Under the pieces are notes generated by a model. That model made no database searches. It worked only from the letters and a program-made list of their open reading frames with translations, and had not been told where the DNA came from. The position numbers were made by a program, and so were the translations under genes. Shown here one piece after another: positions 1-12,451 of a stretch of DNA of 60,000 bases (position 1 is the first letter of the stretch; the number at the start of each line of letters is the position of its first letter). Origin of the DNA: Adiantum capillus-veneris (Eukaryota; Streptophyta; Polypodiopsida; Polypodiales; Pteridaceae). The DNA is taken from positions 48,778,244 through 48,838,243 of the forward strand of contig CM043942.1 of NCBI GenBank assembly GCA_014529385.2, read 5' to 3'.

Positions 1-21
1 CCTATGACATAAATATGTTAT

Positions 22-315
22 TCACAACCTTAAACAAGCTTCAAATTGTGGAAATAATAGAAATACATTACCACGTGCATAGCTTAGAGATTTTCTTAAG
101 GCTTTATAAGGGGATGACCTCTTCAACTTTGGAGAAATCTTTTTCGAAAGCTTTGGGGACAAATCGGATTTGAAAGAAGGAGAGAAATGTGTTTCAGGTA
201 ACTTTAACAAACCAGAGGAAGCAAGAAGGTCTATCATAGCTTGCACACCCTCTTTACCCACATTAGAACACTCAAGGTCGTCTTCAAAATCGAAAGCAAG
301 TTCCTCCTTATTCAA
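22..315 (-). CDS. unidentified exon-like open frame
   Basis: An open frame of 97 codons on the minus strand. It reads as a natural protein: an acidic start (EELAFDFEDDLE) followed by a Ser/Lys/Pro-rich basic stretch with repeated SPK/SPS motifs (residues 45-75). The first codon is TTG, not ATG, so this is better seen as an internal exon than a whole gene. GT dinucleotides after the ...SYARG codons (about position 65-70) could be splice donors. I do not recognise the family. It could be the downstream exon of a gene transcribed from the possible promoter near 2.46 kb, but no connecting exons can be proven. It may also be chance. Confidence 0.25.
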   Translation of the reverse strand: MNKEELAFDFEDDLECSNVGKEGVQAMIDLLASSGLLKLPETHFSPSFKSDLSPKLSKKISPKLKRSSPYKALRKSLSYARGNVFLLFPQFEACLRL

Positions 316-419
316 GTTAGGATTTGTAAGAATGTATTATAAGTTTCGAGCAAGAAATCAAGGCAAAACGTGTAACAACAGCTCAAAACTCAATAGAGAC
401 AAGTTCAAAAGGCCCTAAC

Positions 420-1730
420 CAGACATTGTATGATCCATGGAGACTTGGTATGTAGGTAGAGCTTAGACTTGATAGTACAAGTCCACAAAAGGGAGAGCCG
501 AAGTGAGGAAATAGCAACACAGAAGAAATATCCCAACACGTTATCAAGAAGACCAGAGGAGCAGAAAACGCCTTGCAAACTCTATATATAACTGGATGGC
601 TAGAGGCTTTTATAAAGAATGCAAACGTGATGGATATTAATACAATAAGCTGGACAATCATAAGCTAAATATCCAGGTCTTAAAAGCGGATCTCTAGAGA
701 GAGAAGGCTACAATTCAGGTCTTTTAAAAGTCACTTGCTAGTGAGAGAAGATAATAATAAACAAAATTGGCAAATCGAGGCAAAAAAGTTTCTTCTTTAC
801 GGTGGGTGACAACTGGCACCGAGATATATGAGAATATCCAAGCTAAAAACAAAAGCCAATAAGATTTTTCACTGTTAACAAGGCATTTATCAGACATACA
901 GAAAGATATAATACATCAAGGACCAAACTCGATTTAAAAATATAAACCCAAGCTCAATCAAAACACCATATGGTCACTTTCATATCCGCAACGAACCCAC
1001 AATAGGAACAACAATCCAAAATATTGTTCAAAAATAATAACAAGAAAATAGAAACTGCTTCTTCAAAATATTATCCGTTCAAATAAAGGCAGCTCAGGGC
1101 TAGACTTTCCCGAGTATCACAACTTCTACTACTGCAGTGAGGCAGACCTCCATATACCATACACCAAAACTGAAGGCTTCAAACAAACACCAAATTACAT
1201 TTCTATATAGCATGCCAAATCACAAAAGCCAGAAACTTGTTACAAAATTTACAGAAAAACCAGAGCATGTTAAGCATAACACAAACCATACACAAATTTC
1301 ACCCAGCAGCTAACTTGCACGACATCGAATATATAAACAATGTTAATTGACAGATATGAATGTGAGACTTTCACAAAACAAAGCCATATTACATCAACAA
1401 GCCGTAGACAGAGTAAGAAACATAGATACTCCAATCCTGTTAATTCTGCCAGCAACCTGGAAAAGGTACAGATAACCCTCCATCCAGAAAAGAACCCAAT
1501 ATTTTTAATAATAATCTGCATACAATCATAGAACAAAAACGAAGCGAAAGCTGCACCATCTTGAAAGATTTCCATCCACATGATTTTTGTTGTTCGTGCG
1601 CATTGTAGCTGATACCCAGCAACTCACTGCCAATATACAAACATGTAGACATTCAGATGCTCAAACCTTTTAGCAACAACCAAAAAGGACTTAAACAACC
1701 ACCTGCATCAGCCTATTTCACATGCTTTCC
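420..1730. other. no gene recognised
   Basis: AT-rich sequence with short frames only and no family resemblance on either strand. It could be intron or leader of a minus-strand transcript, but nothing in it proves that. Confidence 0.4.
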
Positions 1731-1735
1731 GCTAT

Positions 1736-2450
1736 CTAACAGAGCCGGCACCATCCTCCTCACGGTTAGAATACATCAGACGAGCAGAGGTCAAGCATGA
1801 CATGCCTCCCATCGCATGGAACAATGGGGCACCATTCTTCTCACGGGTAGCACACATCAGGCGACAGAGGGCAGGCATGAATCGAGCCGAAGCAGCATTC
1901 TTCAGAGACAGTGCTTCGGCAGAGGGCAAGCATAAATTGGCCGAATCAACGAGTCGTAGCACCAACAACAGTGCTTCGGGAACAAAACAGGGGCGAAACC
2001 ATCGCTGTCCACATGGCAAACCCTAGCGCTTAACACAGGCAGCACCTAACACGGAACACCAAAACACAAGCAGAGAAACGTGCGTAGAGTTCGACAGCTT
2101 ACTCAAGGAGCAATGACACATCCCCTGTCAAACAACGACTTAAGACACACATGGAAAGATCGACTGAGGATACGCGCGTGCCTTCAAACGCCTAGATGGC
2201 TACCACAAGCAGCAAATAAAAAAAAACAAGGCCAGCATGTACTCATGCCATCTATGAAAGTAAGCTCACGGACTTCACTGAAGAGTAGGCAAGCATTCTA
2301 CAAACAAAAGCCTAACCTAAAACATAACAAACAAAGCTTTAGTCTTCATCGTGCAAGCTCATACACGGGCTTGGAACCCAAAAGCAATGCAGACACAGAG
2401 GTCTCGCAAAGCGGGAGTAGGCGAGCGAAATGAGGTCTCCACTCATGACC
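1736..2450 (-). other. GC-richer block, possible 5' leader exon
   Basis: Composition shifts to clearly higher GC than the flanks. On the minus strand it follows directly behind a TATA-like motif at about 2.46 kb and contains an AGGGTTT motif near 2025, common near plant transcription starts. A 95-codon frame (1732-2019, minus) starts with TTG and has an internal repeat (MPALCRLM... and MSCLTSARLM...), but matches nothing I know. A 117-codon plus-strand frame (2080-2433) starts with GTG and is also unconvincing. Most likely untranslated leader or promoter-proximal DNA. Confidence 0.25.
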
Positions 2451-2451
2451 A

Positions 2452-2520
2452 CCCTATAATTTTTATAGGGGCGGCTTCTTGAGCTCCACCTGATAACGCT
2501 CCAATCACAAGACCCTACGT
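2452..2520 (-). promoter_or_regulatory. possible minus-strand promoter with TATA, CCAAT-type and ACGT motifs
   Basis: The minus strand reads CTATAAAAAT inside a short inverted repeat (CCCTATAATTTTTATAGGG on the plus strand, 2452-2470). About 40 bases upstream is GATTGG (inverted CCAAT box), and further upstream a CCACGTAGG element with an ACGT core. Spacing and order fit a plant core promoter firing leftward into the GC-rich block. The near-palindromic TATA makes orientation ambiguous, and no confident CDS is attached. Confidence 0.3.
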
Positions 2521-3340
2521 GGCCTCATCTATCCCCACTCACCTAGGATACCCTTAGATTTTCCCAATTCATCTAAAATGGTGCTACCTTGATATTGTTT
2601 ATCCCGTGGGTCTCGTATGACATGAACTTCTATGGTTTCAAGACCTAAGAAATCATAGATCTTAGATTCTTGTCTATATCTATGTGGATTTCGGTCATAA
2701 TATATGCTTGTCTAATCACAATGTTGAAGACTGACTTTTGAGATGGGTGAGAGTTTGGCTTTGGACAGATTTTTGGGTTCACGCAGTAATGTCATTTAGC
2801 TCTAGAGAGGATGTGCTATGATAGATTCTTTCTTCAAAGATAAACCATCATTCCTGATCTATCATTGGGTATAATTCTATGAGATGGTATGTAGACCTCT
2901 CAAACACTGGTCAAATCTTTTTGTACAATTTCCCTTCTTGATCTACATAATGTGTATAGGATTTATGTATGCCATACAATGCTAGTAGCATTCACTTTGA
3001 TACATCCCTTAGAATCATAAATGATTGCACACTACTTGCTATGGATTAGGTTCATTTGAAAGACTAGCACTCTTTTTGACCACCTTAGACTCATAAATGA
3101 TTTCACACTACTCATTGTGGATATAGGATCATTTGTGAGCCTAGCACTATTTTTGACCTCCAATGATAACTGAAGAGTCTAACTAAATTCATGCATGAAT
3201 TTGTTGTTTAAGGGCTCCAACTTAAGCTGTTCAGGTGCCTGTGCATCTTCATGTATATTTTGAACTTTAAGTGTTTTTACTTGTGTTTCTAATCATGCTA
3301 ATGCAAGAACATTTGATTGCACCAAAAATGGTAAGCTAGA
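2521..3340. repeat. non-coding stretch with a 76-bp tandem duplication
   Basis: No gene seen. A direct duplication with a period of 76 bases covers about 3009-3160: both copies run from TTAGANTCATAAATGATT to a TTTTTGACC block and differ at roughly one base in six, so it is old. Confidence 0.5.
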
Positions 3341-3345
3341 TGCAC

Positions 3346-4226
3346 TTACACCAAAATTTTCCTTTCCCATTTACTCATGTTGTGCTTTGTATTTACTATG
3401 TTCCTATTGTATGGATTCTTGGGACAATCCTCTAGAAAATGTCCACCTTTTATTCCATAATCTGAGTAGTACACCATTACGGGTGGTACTTCAATTATCT
3501 CCTCCATCTCAAGATCTTGCTGAGATTGCTGAGAAGTTGTTGCTTCTACGTTGGCTAAGTTGTCGCCATCCTCTTTTAGAACACTTAGCAGCATGTTGTA
3601 GACTGCTCCATCTTGACCTATATACTCTGCTTGGCTTGGTTATCTGATAAGATTGACTTCTATTGGCTGGTGTATTGGGTCTTCCAATTGTGGCTCTCCA
3701 TTGTAGACTCGACCACTGTAGTCCATGTATAATGATTGTGATTACACATGCACCAATTGTATGGTCTGTTGGCTTGTGCAAATGTTTGGATAACCACTTT
3801 GGTCAATTTTGCAAACTTCTATCTCTCCACCTCATCTTTGAGGTTGCAATACCTGGCTCCACTAAAATTTGTAAACATCTAGGAGTTCTCTTTATCTAGC
3901 TTCACTCTAATCAATAGGATCTTGGCTCCTCTGCTACTTTTATTGCTCATCAAATACCTATGGCCTTGTAAATCAGCATAAGAAACGTTGTCTTTACTAT
4001 AGCCATGGAGCTGTAAGATTTTCTCTATTGTGCTATGCTCCATGCTATTGTTGCTAATTGGTTTTGATACGATTGAACTCTTGGATCGACTCAAGTCCAT
4101 GTTGGCTCAATCTATATCACTTCCTCGTAGCAAAGTCTCATGTTGTCCAATGGGATTTTCCTGCTTTGCATTTTCCAATTTTTGGCTGACAGGCTTACTT
4201 CTAACTTCTGGCATTCTTTGATTGAA
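3346..4226 (-). pseudogene. decayed retroelement gag remnant with zinc-knuckle-like end
   Basis: Reading the minus strand from about 4226 down gives one protein-like path broken by stops near 4105, 3897 and 3840 and by at least one frameshift near 3600. It starts MPEVRSKPVSQK and ends with YSDYGIKGGHFLEDCPKNP (about 3470-3410), a degenerate CCHC zinc knuckle in which the first two cysteines read Y and D. The same DCPKNP ending occurs in the intact knuckle of the gag-protease element at 30.17 kb, which supports a retrotransposon gag origin. No protease, RT or LTR is found next to it, so it is an isolated fragment. The retroelement call rests on the knuckle alone. Confidence 0.45.
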
Positions 4227-4399
4227 CTGCAGCAACACGTTCCAAAATTGGCTAGAATACTGATGATTTCCACAAAAGGGATTAGGACACAGTTGGGAGG
4301 ATTTTCTAACTTTCTAAGGAAAAATTTGAGCTCTCTTGAGTTTTACAACTCGAATTTTGCCCATTTTTTCCAAAAGCGGCTCAATTAGTGAATTTGGCT

Positions 4400-5160
4400 T
4401 GTGACATTAGCCTTAATTGCAAGGTGTTACCGATAAATGATTTTGAATTGGATCTTGTTGTGATCGTTTTCTAGCTGGTCACTTTTTGGCGTATTTTGCA
4501 AGATCACTTTGTTTCAGGCAGACTTGATTTGCTTTCTTTTTTGACAAGTTTTACATTTTTCTACCTCATTACCACACGGCTTTTATTCAATCGTTTTCTC
4601 TCTCTTTTTGGACTAAAACTCGGTCTGCTCTTGATGTGATACGTCTGCAAGATTTTTTGACACATCTCTCTCTTTGTTTATATTTTTTTGATTATTTGAT
4701 ACTTTTGCAAATTTTAGCAAATTTATGATTTTTAGTTTTTTTTATGATTTTTAGTTTTTACGTGATTTATTATGATTTTTAAAGATTTTTTGACTTTTTA
4801 ATGAATTTTCAGGACCTTTCACGTTTTCATATGATTCTTAAGATTGTTTTAGGAAACTTTTTAGTGATTTTTCCATTTTTTAAAACTTGTTTATGATTTT
4901 CTATTTTTTGAATTTTCTTCTACTTTTTTGATTTTTTTAATTTTTGATGTTTTTTCTAATTTTTATTTGTTTTTTTTAAAGTTTCTTTATATTAATTTTT
5001 TTTTCTTTCTATTTTTATTTTATTAATTGATTTATATTTTTTGAACATTTTACTGATTTTTTGATTTTTTAATTAATTGTTTTTTGAGTTTTCATTATTT
5101 TTGGCATTTATTTGACTTTTTAAAAGTTAAAAAAAAGTTGAATTTTCTAACAAATTAGAT
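4400..5160. repeat. T-rich low-complexity tract
   Basis: Long runs of TTTTT with GATTTTT, TTTTAGT and similar words. Very low G+C and no coding. An A-rich counterpart lies at about 5810-6000 on the other side of the GA microsatellite. Confidence 0.7.
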
Positions 5161-5376
5161 CAAAGTAAATAAAAATTAAACAAAAGTTTATTACCATGGA
5201 CGTGTGTAGCCTTGAACGCGGTACAGAGGAAGAGACAGAGGCAAGGGGCTAAGAGAGAAAAAAAGAGGGATGCTGCTCTGTTTTTGTGCGTGTGTGTGTG
5301 TGTATGCGAGTAGGTCAATCATCAAAGAACAGTGCCTATAAGGCTAGAGAGAGAATAACAGCTTGTCAATGTGCAG

Positions 5377-5577
<201 letters not shown>

Positions 5578-5579
5578 AG

Positions 5580-8500
5580 CGCGCTTTCTTGAGAGGGAGA
5601 GTTTTTGTTTTTAAAATTTTTGAACCTTAATAAAATTAAGAGGGGGTTCTCACCAATATGAGTCGTCGAATCCAATTTTCATCGAAAGCCAAGCTTACCA
5701 TCGCATTCATCATAGATTGTCTTGCAACATTGTTGGGCCGCACACCAAGCTTGTGATCAACCATCGAATTGAGTTGTGGTCAAAGTTCTCAGAATTGTCT
5801 TTTTTTTTTTGAATCTAAAAAAATGCCAAAATTAGCCTAAAATTAGCCAAAAACTCAAAAATTCCAAAACAAATGCCAAAAAGTCATAAAAGTTCTTGAA
5901 AATTTTCATAAACCACAAAAATAATCCACAATCACATTTAAAACACTCTTGACATACACAAGCAAGCCAAAACTAGCAATTTTTTATCAAAAACACTAAT
6001 TACAACAAAATCACCTAATCGACCTCCAAAAAGTGCGAATCACGCAAAACTCAACCAATGAGGGCATAAAAGTGCTCCAAATTTGTGCCGTCATTATGCA
6101 TCCAAAAGAGCTCATCAAGATCATGTTTTATCAAATTTTTACGAAAGTATTAGAAATTAATACAAAAACTAGCAAAACAAAATTATAAAATTTATCCATA
6201 ATTTACAAAATAAATATCCAAGGCATTTAAGAGTCCGTACATTACTATATCTGCAACCTAGGCACACAAATTGATGTATTATTACAGCTTGGAACTTTTA
6301 TTGAGCCCGTAACACGTTACAATTATTACAATGGCTTGAAATAAATCTAGAAATTACAATACATGGCCATTTTGAGAAAACGTAAAAAATGTGTAGTTCC
6401 AATCTTTACTGCTTCTTTGCATTAATCCTTGATGTGCATTTACAAGGCTTGGGACTTTAACATCTTCTGTTCACTAACATCGGCTTAGTTAACAACATGT
6501 TCGATATTACAAGATTCTAGCTTCTCTCTATGTTGTGTACAATCTTTGGTTTAGCCTTGGTTCTTAGTATAGGAGGGTAGTTTTTCTCATACGTTCCTCT
6601 GGTGAACTTTCAAATTATTCTCTCTTGATGTATGGATTGACAATACACCCCTTTCTCTTACAAAGGGGCTAAATGTCCCTACATTATAGTCTTGGGTGGG
6701 CCTAGATTCTTTACAAAGAGGGTACACCACAAACTGCTTATTGTTTCTTTTTACATGTATGTCATGTTTACTTTATGAGATGCATTGCACCTAGGTCATC
6801 CTAAACTTTCATATTGAACATGTTGTTTTCTTATACGTTTCCTTTAGAGTATGTGCAACAAAAATTGCATACATCACACTCTCTTGCACTTAAATTTGCA
6901 CACATTAAATACGATCTCACTTAAAGCTGCATACATTATGCATTTGATTGAATGTTTGAGGATCTAAATGTGAGAACCAAGATATATTATTTTTTTATTA
7001 GAGTCCTACTTTCTTGTGCATAATACAAGCTATACCCACATTATGATTGGCATTGGAAAGGTGATGAAAGTGGAGCGTTGCTTTGTGGAAGAGAGCGTAT
7101 ACATGAACCTAATAGCTTCACATGGAAGAAGGTGATGCAAACCTATATGGATTAGGAATCTATTACCTTTGATATCCAGGTTGAAGCTAGCTGAAAAACC
7201 AATATGGGCCATCTTGGTGTGTAAAAGGCTTAGTTCAGTTGACATTTATCAATCTTGCATGAGTGTTCCACACACTATGATGCACACTCATTGAGTTCAC
7301 AGAGACCACAGACATTGGGAGGGGCACTATGGAAAATTGATAAAAACCAAGGTCAATGGATATGGATGGAGGAACATGTTCTACATAAGGAATCTAGTGA
7401 AAGCTTGCAATGGGCGGACATTTGAAACCATAGCCATCCACGAGGCTATAATTCTCTCTTTCACACATAGTGGCCTTATTACAATGCTAGGGATTTCTTG
7501 AAATCTCAAGAGGCAACCCATTTTCAGCTTCAAGTATTGGAATTGTCACACACTTGACCATTGTCATAATTTTGACTCAATGAATCTTTATTCATATCCT
7601 CCATCTTTTGGGGAGCAGACCTAGCTTTACCAACATTTTGGAATTTGAAGGGGACATATAAGCAGTATAAATTTTTTACGAATGAACTCAAAACTTTTCG
7701 AACCTTTTGGAGTTAGAATGTACACTTTGAGATCTTTCTATTGATATATATAATGCCATGATATTCTTCATTGTACTCTTTGAGATCTTTCTATTGATAT
7801 ATTATATAACTCCATGAGATTCTTCATATTTTAAAAGATTTCATTTCTTCATGTGAAAAATCCATCTTATAAAAATAATCTTCTTCAAATCCCCATTTTA
7901 GTGGAGATGACAAGTACTAAGAATCAAGTATAACTTTGTCAAAGTTTGTTGATTTGGGACCTCCTTCCTAAGATGTTTCCAATATGTCATTTGATGGGAT
8001 TTTGATCAAGTCTTTATGGACTTCACCTCACTATCAATGTCTCTTGGAGATAAAAGTGATTGCTCAAACACAACCAAGTGACCCTAGTGGCTCTTAATAT
8101 TCTATGTTAGCATGGGGGTAAGAGCATTGGATCAAAAGAAACTAACATTGTATGCAATTTCTTTAGAGCTTCTCATTTTAAGATGCAAAAGTTGACCCCA
8201 AAATAATAATCTTTTAGATGAGTCACACGTTTTCCTTTGAACGACTAAAACTCATTTGTGTAATTTATGTATCATGTAGAAATCCGCATGAGTAAAGCGT
8301 TACGCTCAAATTATAGCTTGTTGTCCACTGTACAATCAATATTTTGGACCCCAACCACCTTGGAGAACCACTATATAGATTCATTGGATGAAGAAATCTG
8401 CTTAACTAAATCAAATATTGATTAGATAGGCTGATAAATGTATTTAGATTTTTGATATCACTTTGTGAGTGCGGGTTATTAATCGCAATTTTTGATCAAG

Positions 8501-9200
8501 ATTACCTATACATGTAGGGGTGCTACCTAGGGGGAGTTTCCTATGGCATCGTGAGTTGAATGAGTGGTCTACATATGTTTCATGGTTTGTTTTGGTGAGT
8601 TAATTTCAAGTGTTTGAGGCCCATAAACTCATGTGTGGATGGTTAGTCAATCCGAACCATATGGGAAAATATGCATAAGGTGACTTCCTTTTTGTGTCAC
8701 GGTTGTTTGTATGGGTCTCATATGGATGATGTGATAATGTGAAAATCTATGTTATGGGGCTGAGCTTGATGCATTGATTTGAGGTCGAATATGTACACAT
8801 TATGAAAATTTTAGACTCAAATTTGGTCTTTTTAGCGCTAGAGAGAGAATGTTCTGCAACTAATAGATGGCGGGCAACTGTAACGGTAGCTCGGTTTTTC
8901 CTTATTTTTATGTCAAATTTTTTCATTTTCAAAAAATAATCTTTAGTTGTTTCAAAAATGTAAATACTAATACACATTTGGATTTGCTCAAATCTCTCTT
9001 CTATCAGCACTAAATACAAGACAAATGTGGTATAACTCACACTCAATGCACTTTTGCACACTTTTTTGATATGAGAGATTTCATGCTATTCCCGCTCAGT
9101 CCCATCCACTTGCACTCAACATACTATTCTTTTTACATCAAACTGCATGCTATTTGTCCTCAATGACACTACTAAACACTATCCCTCTCTCTACTGTGTT
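5580..9200. other. no supported gene; small duplication inside
   Basis: AT-rich DNA with scattered short frames. An A-rich tract covers about 5810-6000. A tandem duplication with a 53-base period lies at about 7726-7830 (repeated TTTGAGATCTTTCTATTGATAT). Between 7.08 and 7.7 kb the plus strand gives protein-like scraps interrupted by many stops, which may be an ancient coding remnant, but I cannot name it. Confidence 0.4.
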
Positions 9201-9520
9201 GTGCATCTTAATGCCATAAAAAAAACACTAATGGAGAAAAGACCTCGATGACCATCCGCAAGTAATTATTATGTGGAAATATTCAACAAATTCAATTTGA
9301 ACAATGGTCATTGGATTTCCACCACCATTACAATTAGAATTTGGTAGATGAGAAAGAGAAAGTGCATCTTAATGCCATAAAAAAAACACTAATGGAGAAA
9401 AGACCTCGATGACCATCCGCAAGTAATTATTATGTGGAAATATTCAACAAATTCAATTTGAACAATGGTCATTGGATTTCCACCACCATTACCATTAGAT
9501 TGGCAGACGAGAAAGAGAAA
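9201..9520. repeat. 161-bp tandem duplication
   Basis: Copy 1 (9201-9361) and copy 2 (9362-9520) both begin GTGCATCTTAATGCCATAAA and end GAGAAAGAGAAA. They differ only by a few bases near the 3' end. The sequence after copy 2 restarts with GTGCA and then diverges. The near identity indicates a recent event. No coding content. Confidence 0.9.
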
Positions 9521-11213
9521 GTGCACAAAAATTGAAAGTGTGAACAGCTGCAAAGGCAGGGTGAAAGACTTTTGCTTGTCACAAACGAGAAAAATAGTCA
9601 AAGAGGTGCTCATTGAACATGCATATATGCACTCAGAGCTACATCTGAGAGAAATGTCAATATTTTTTTTGTCTCACCAACCAAACTATGCATTTACTAA
9701 CCTCCACTAAAGATTTTTTAAACAATATTTTACTTGTGTTTAACTTGTCTATTGGAGATATCTATCCCTCAAACAAACAAGACTGGTAGCCGGTGGATTA
9801 CATTATAGGAATTTTTTATGCATTCCATGCATGATGGGTGAGCTACTATATAATACTACTGCAAGGTAACACACCCCTTTTGAACACTCTGGTGTAGTCA
9901 GATTTGTCAAATTTGGTCTCGAGATGCCTCTTGAGACATCATACGTGTATGATGTCCAAGGTTACAGAATTTCAATTTTTTTCTTCATAGAACTTTTGCA
10001 AATGTCCTCTTGTATTCACAACATCAATCAATCATGAAAAAATATCAACAAAAGCCTGTTCATTGCATTTTTACCGTTAAAATCAAACTTTTTGTGATTT
10101 CAAATACAAACAAGCACTTCAACAAATAATTCAGTGATGAATACCTTTAGATCAGAATTAGATCACTTACCTAAAGCTACTCCTACTCATCATATGGGGT
10201 GTTGCAATTGTAAATAGAGAAACACTTCACTGCCACACACAAACTAGCAAATGCTTTTATCACCTCACAAATCACTCGACCACCAACAACTACTCTAATC
10301 TAAAACTAGTACTACAAATTCTAACTAAATCTATCTAGTCACAGACCCTCGGCAAGACACACGCTTCTTGGCTGTCCACTTGATCTTGGAATATTCTCTT
10401 TCGGATCCACTTAAGAAGAATGCTCTCTTTACCGAGACCAAATGAAGCAACCATCATATGGGTGTTAGTAGGATTACCTACTCAAGTCCTTCTGTCCCCA
10501 ACAATGTTGCGGGAGCAAACCACACCACCTATAAAGTGCATGCAACACTACCTAGATCAACATAATGTCAATCGAGGACACAGATGACACAATAGGCGCA
10601 TGGAGGCAGTCTATATAGCTTGTTAGACTGAGACCATCCCACACATACAACACCCTGGAAGGTAAACTAAACCAAAATCAAGAATCTCAATGCTCTCAAC
10701 CACACCACCGAGCCCACATATACACAAACAGAAGGAAAATCACCAAATCATACCAGAATCGTATGAAACTTAAGGAACACCATCCCCTCACTAGGATACA
10801 CCTACTCCAAAGCCACTTAAAGTCTAACTGTTCAACTCTAATAAGAGCGTATACCAAAGTCACATTTTTCCCACTGGGTTTTTTCCCTTTGGTCATCCAA
10901 GTTTAAGACCATCCTAATCTAGAGACACCACCCATCACCATCCTATTGTATATATTCTTTCTACATTAACAATAAGAAATTGCTACCCAAATCAATTGAC
11001 AATGACTTGGAGCAACAACTACAGATCATTGTGTACTTTTCAAGAGAAAATATTACCTTTATGTACAACGGCAAAGATTCAACAAGAAATGGCTATCCAT
11101 GCCAAAATACTTGTCATCGACAGGGTTGATTATACTAACATCCTCTTGAAGATTCTAAGAAACTATAGCAAGGCAATAGTCCTTTCTCAAGTCAAACAAC
11201 TCCATGATATCAT
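9521..11213. other. no supported gene
   Basis: Short frames only. The plus frame at 10996-11217 has an internal ATG but no recognisable product, and its end overlaps the tail of the minus-strand gene at 11.2 kb. Confidence 0.4.
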
Positions 11214-11819
11214 TTAGCATAACATAATGGTGATCACCGATCGGGATGGTAGGGAGAACATTTGTTGGAAAATCCCCCTCTGGGAGCTGAACACCCTCCA
11301 AAACACGTAAAGAACCAGTTTGAGGTGGCGCCATCTCATCACCAGTAGGCCCCGGCTGCGCTTTGCCTCCTCCGCTGTGTCCCGGTGGTCATTTAAATTG
11401 ACATTCAAATATAGTACGAGTCTAGTATAGTATTCCATGACACGACACTTTCGTCTATGTACAGGACATTTGATGTCATTCCTATGTAAATGCTTTGGAA
11501 GCTTGAGGCTGCTCCTGTAGATAACATCTTTCTTGGAGCGGTTGAAACATATATCCTTCACATGAACATATCGGCAGTCCTCAAACTCAAAAGTGCCCTC
11601 GGCCATCTGTTGCTCATATGCCTGCTCAAACTCTTCAAGAAAATGTCTTGTAGAAGCTAGCCACTCTTGCAATGAGAAGTGAGGGTTAAAGATTGGCTTG
11701 ATTTCTTGCTCCTGCTGCTGCTGAAGCACAATTCGATAGAGAAAATGGAATAGTTTGTCCTTTGGATTCTCGTTAGAGCAAGGCAACTCCTCCTCTATCT
11801 CAATCTTGAAGGTATCCAT
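11214..11819 (-). CDS. orphan protein of 201 residues
   Basis: Complete frame starting with ATG at 11819-11817 in a good plant context (acaaATGGA) and ending at 11214. The N-terminal third is acidic (DTFKIEIEEELPC), then there is a short glutamine run (QQQQEQE, about residue 34). A central part has FEDCRYVHVKDICFNRSKKDV and a Cys-His pair (KCPVHRRKCRV) that might bind metal. The last 45 residues are hydrophobic/basic and look less natural, so the true stop or a splice may lie earlier. A TATA box about 100 bases upstream supports a real transcription unit. I do not recognise the family; a mobile-element accessory protein is possible. Confidence 0.45.
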   Translation of the reverse strand: MDTFKIEIEEELPCSNENPKDKLFHFLYRIVLQQQQEQEIKPIFNPHFSLQEWLASTRHFLEEFEQAYEQQMAEGTFEFEDCRYVHVKDICFNRSKKDVIYRSSLKLPKHLHRNDIKCPVHRRKCRVMEYYTRLVLYLNVNLNDHRDTAEEAKRSRGLLVMRWRHLKLVLYVFWRVFSSQRGIFQQMFSLPSRSVITIMLC

Positions 11820-11914
11820 TTGTAAAAGGAGACAAACAAATCTTTGAAAAAGAGGAGGCTACTTTGAAAGCACTGGCTACGACAGGGGCACTAAGTAGGA
11901 AAAGAGAAAGGCAA

Positions 11915-11922
11915 TATTTATA
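11915..11922 (-). promoter_or_regulatory. TATA box of the 201-residue orphan gene
   Basis: The minus strand reads TATAAATA about 96 bases upstream of the ATG. It is followed at a usual distance by a pyrimidine-rich start region and leader (TTTCTCTTTTCCTAC). An inverted-CCAAT type ATTGG lies about 15 bases further upstream. Confidence 0.5.
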
Positions 11923-12070
11923 GACCCATCCCACCAATGATTGTAATTATTTTGGTGCATTGAAGAGGACACACAACCCGAGGCAATCAGAACCACAGGA
12001 TGTGCCACTTTGCGAGAGCAAAACCGATAAAAACAGAACCTCTATAGCCTCCACACCACCCAAAAACAAC

Positions 12071-12451
12071 CTATGCATACCTATCATAAAGGGGCGCAAT
12101 ACCATGAATACGGGGTTCCACAAGATCGCGAGAGCAAACTATGGCCGGATGTATAGTGGCCGGCCACACCAGTAATCCAAAAACGATAGATAGGTAGCGA
12201 GTGAGGGACAAACTCTCCTCAACTCGATGAACCAACACAGCTTTATAGTGCAAAAGAAAGGGGTTCGGAGCACGATGGCTCTCCCTTTGACTGGCATACA
12301 AAACGGGAACTTGAGATCCTCTCCAGAGACCAGCAAATACCTCAAAAACAATTCGATACTCTGGCTCAACTGAGTTCAGGTAGAGCACAAAGCAACCACA
12401 ACCTGATGCGGATGTCCATTTGCATTGCCTCAAGTCTTTTCTAGCATCCAT
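12071..12451 (-). CDS. unidentified 126-codon open frame
   Basis: ATG at 12451-12449 (aaacATGGATG), which is a reasonable context, running 126 codons. The product (MDARKDLRQCKWTS...) is rich in Leu, Val and Tyr, with no recognisable domain. A second minus frame overlaps it (12139-12369), so the coding frame is uncertain. It lies upstream of the orphan gene on the same strand with a 250-base gap; any functional link is speculative. Confidence 0.25.
   Translation of the reverse strand: MDARKDLRQCKWTSASGCGCFVLYLNSVEPEYRIVFEVFAGLWRGSQVPVLYASQRESHRAPNPFLLHYKAVLVHRVEESLSLTRYLSIVFGLLVWPATIHPAIVCSRDLVEPRIHGIAPLYDRYA

Noticed and set aside
2080-2433. 117-codon plus-strand frame
   Set aside because: Starts with GTG, no homology sense, lies in a block better explained as promoter or leader on the other strand.
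10996-11217. 73-codon plus-strand frame
   Set aside because: No promoter or family resemblance and overlaps the tail of a better supported minus-strand gene.
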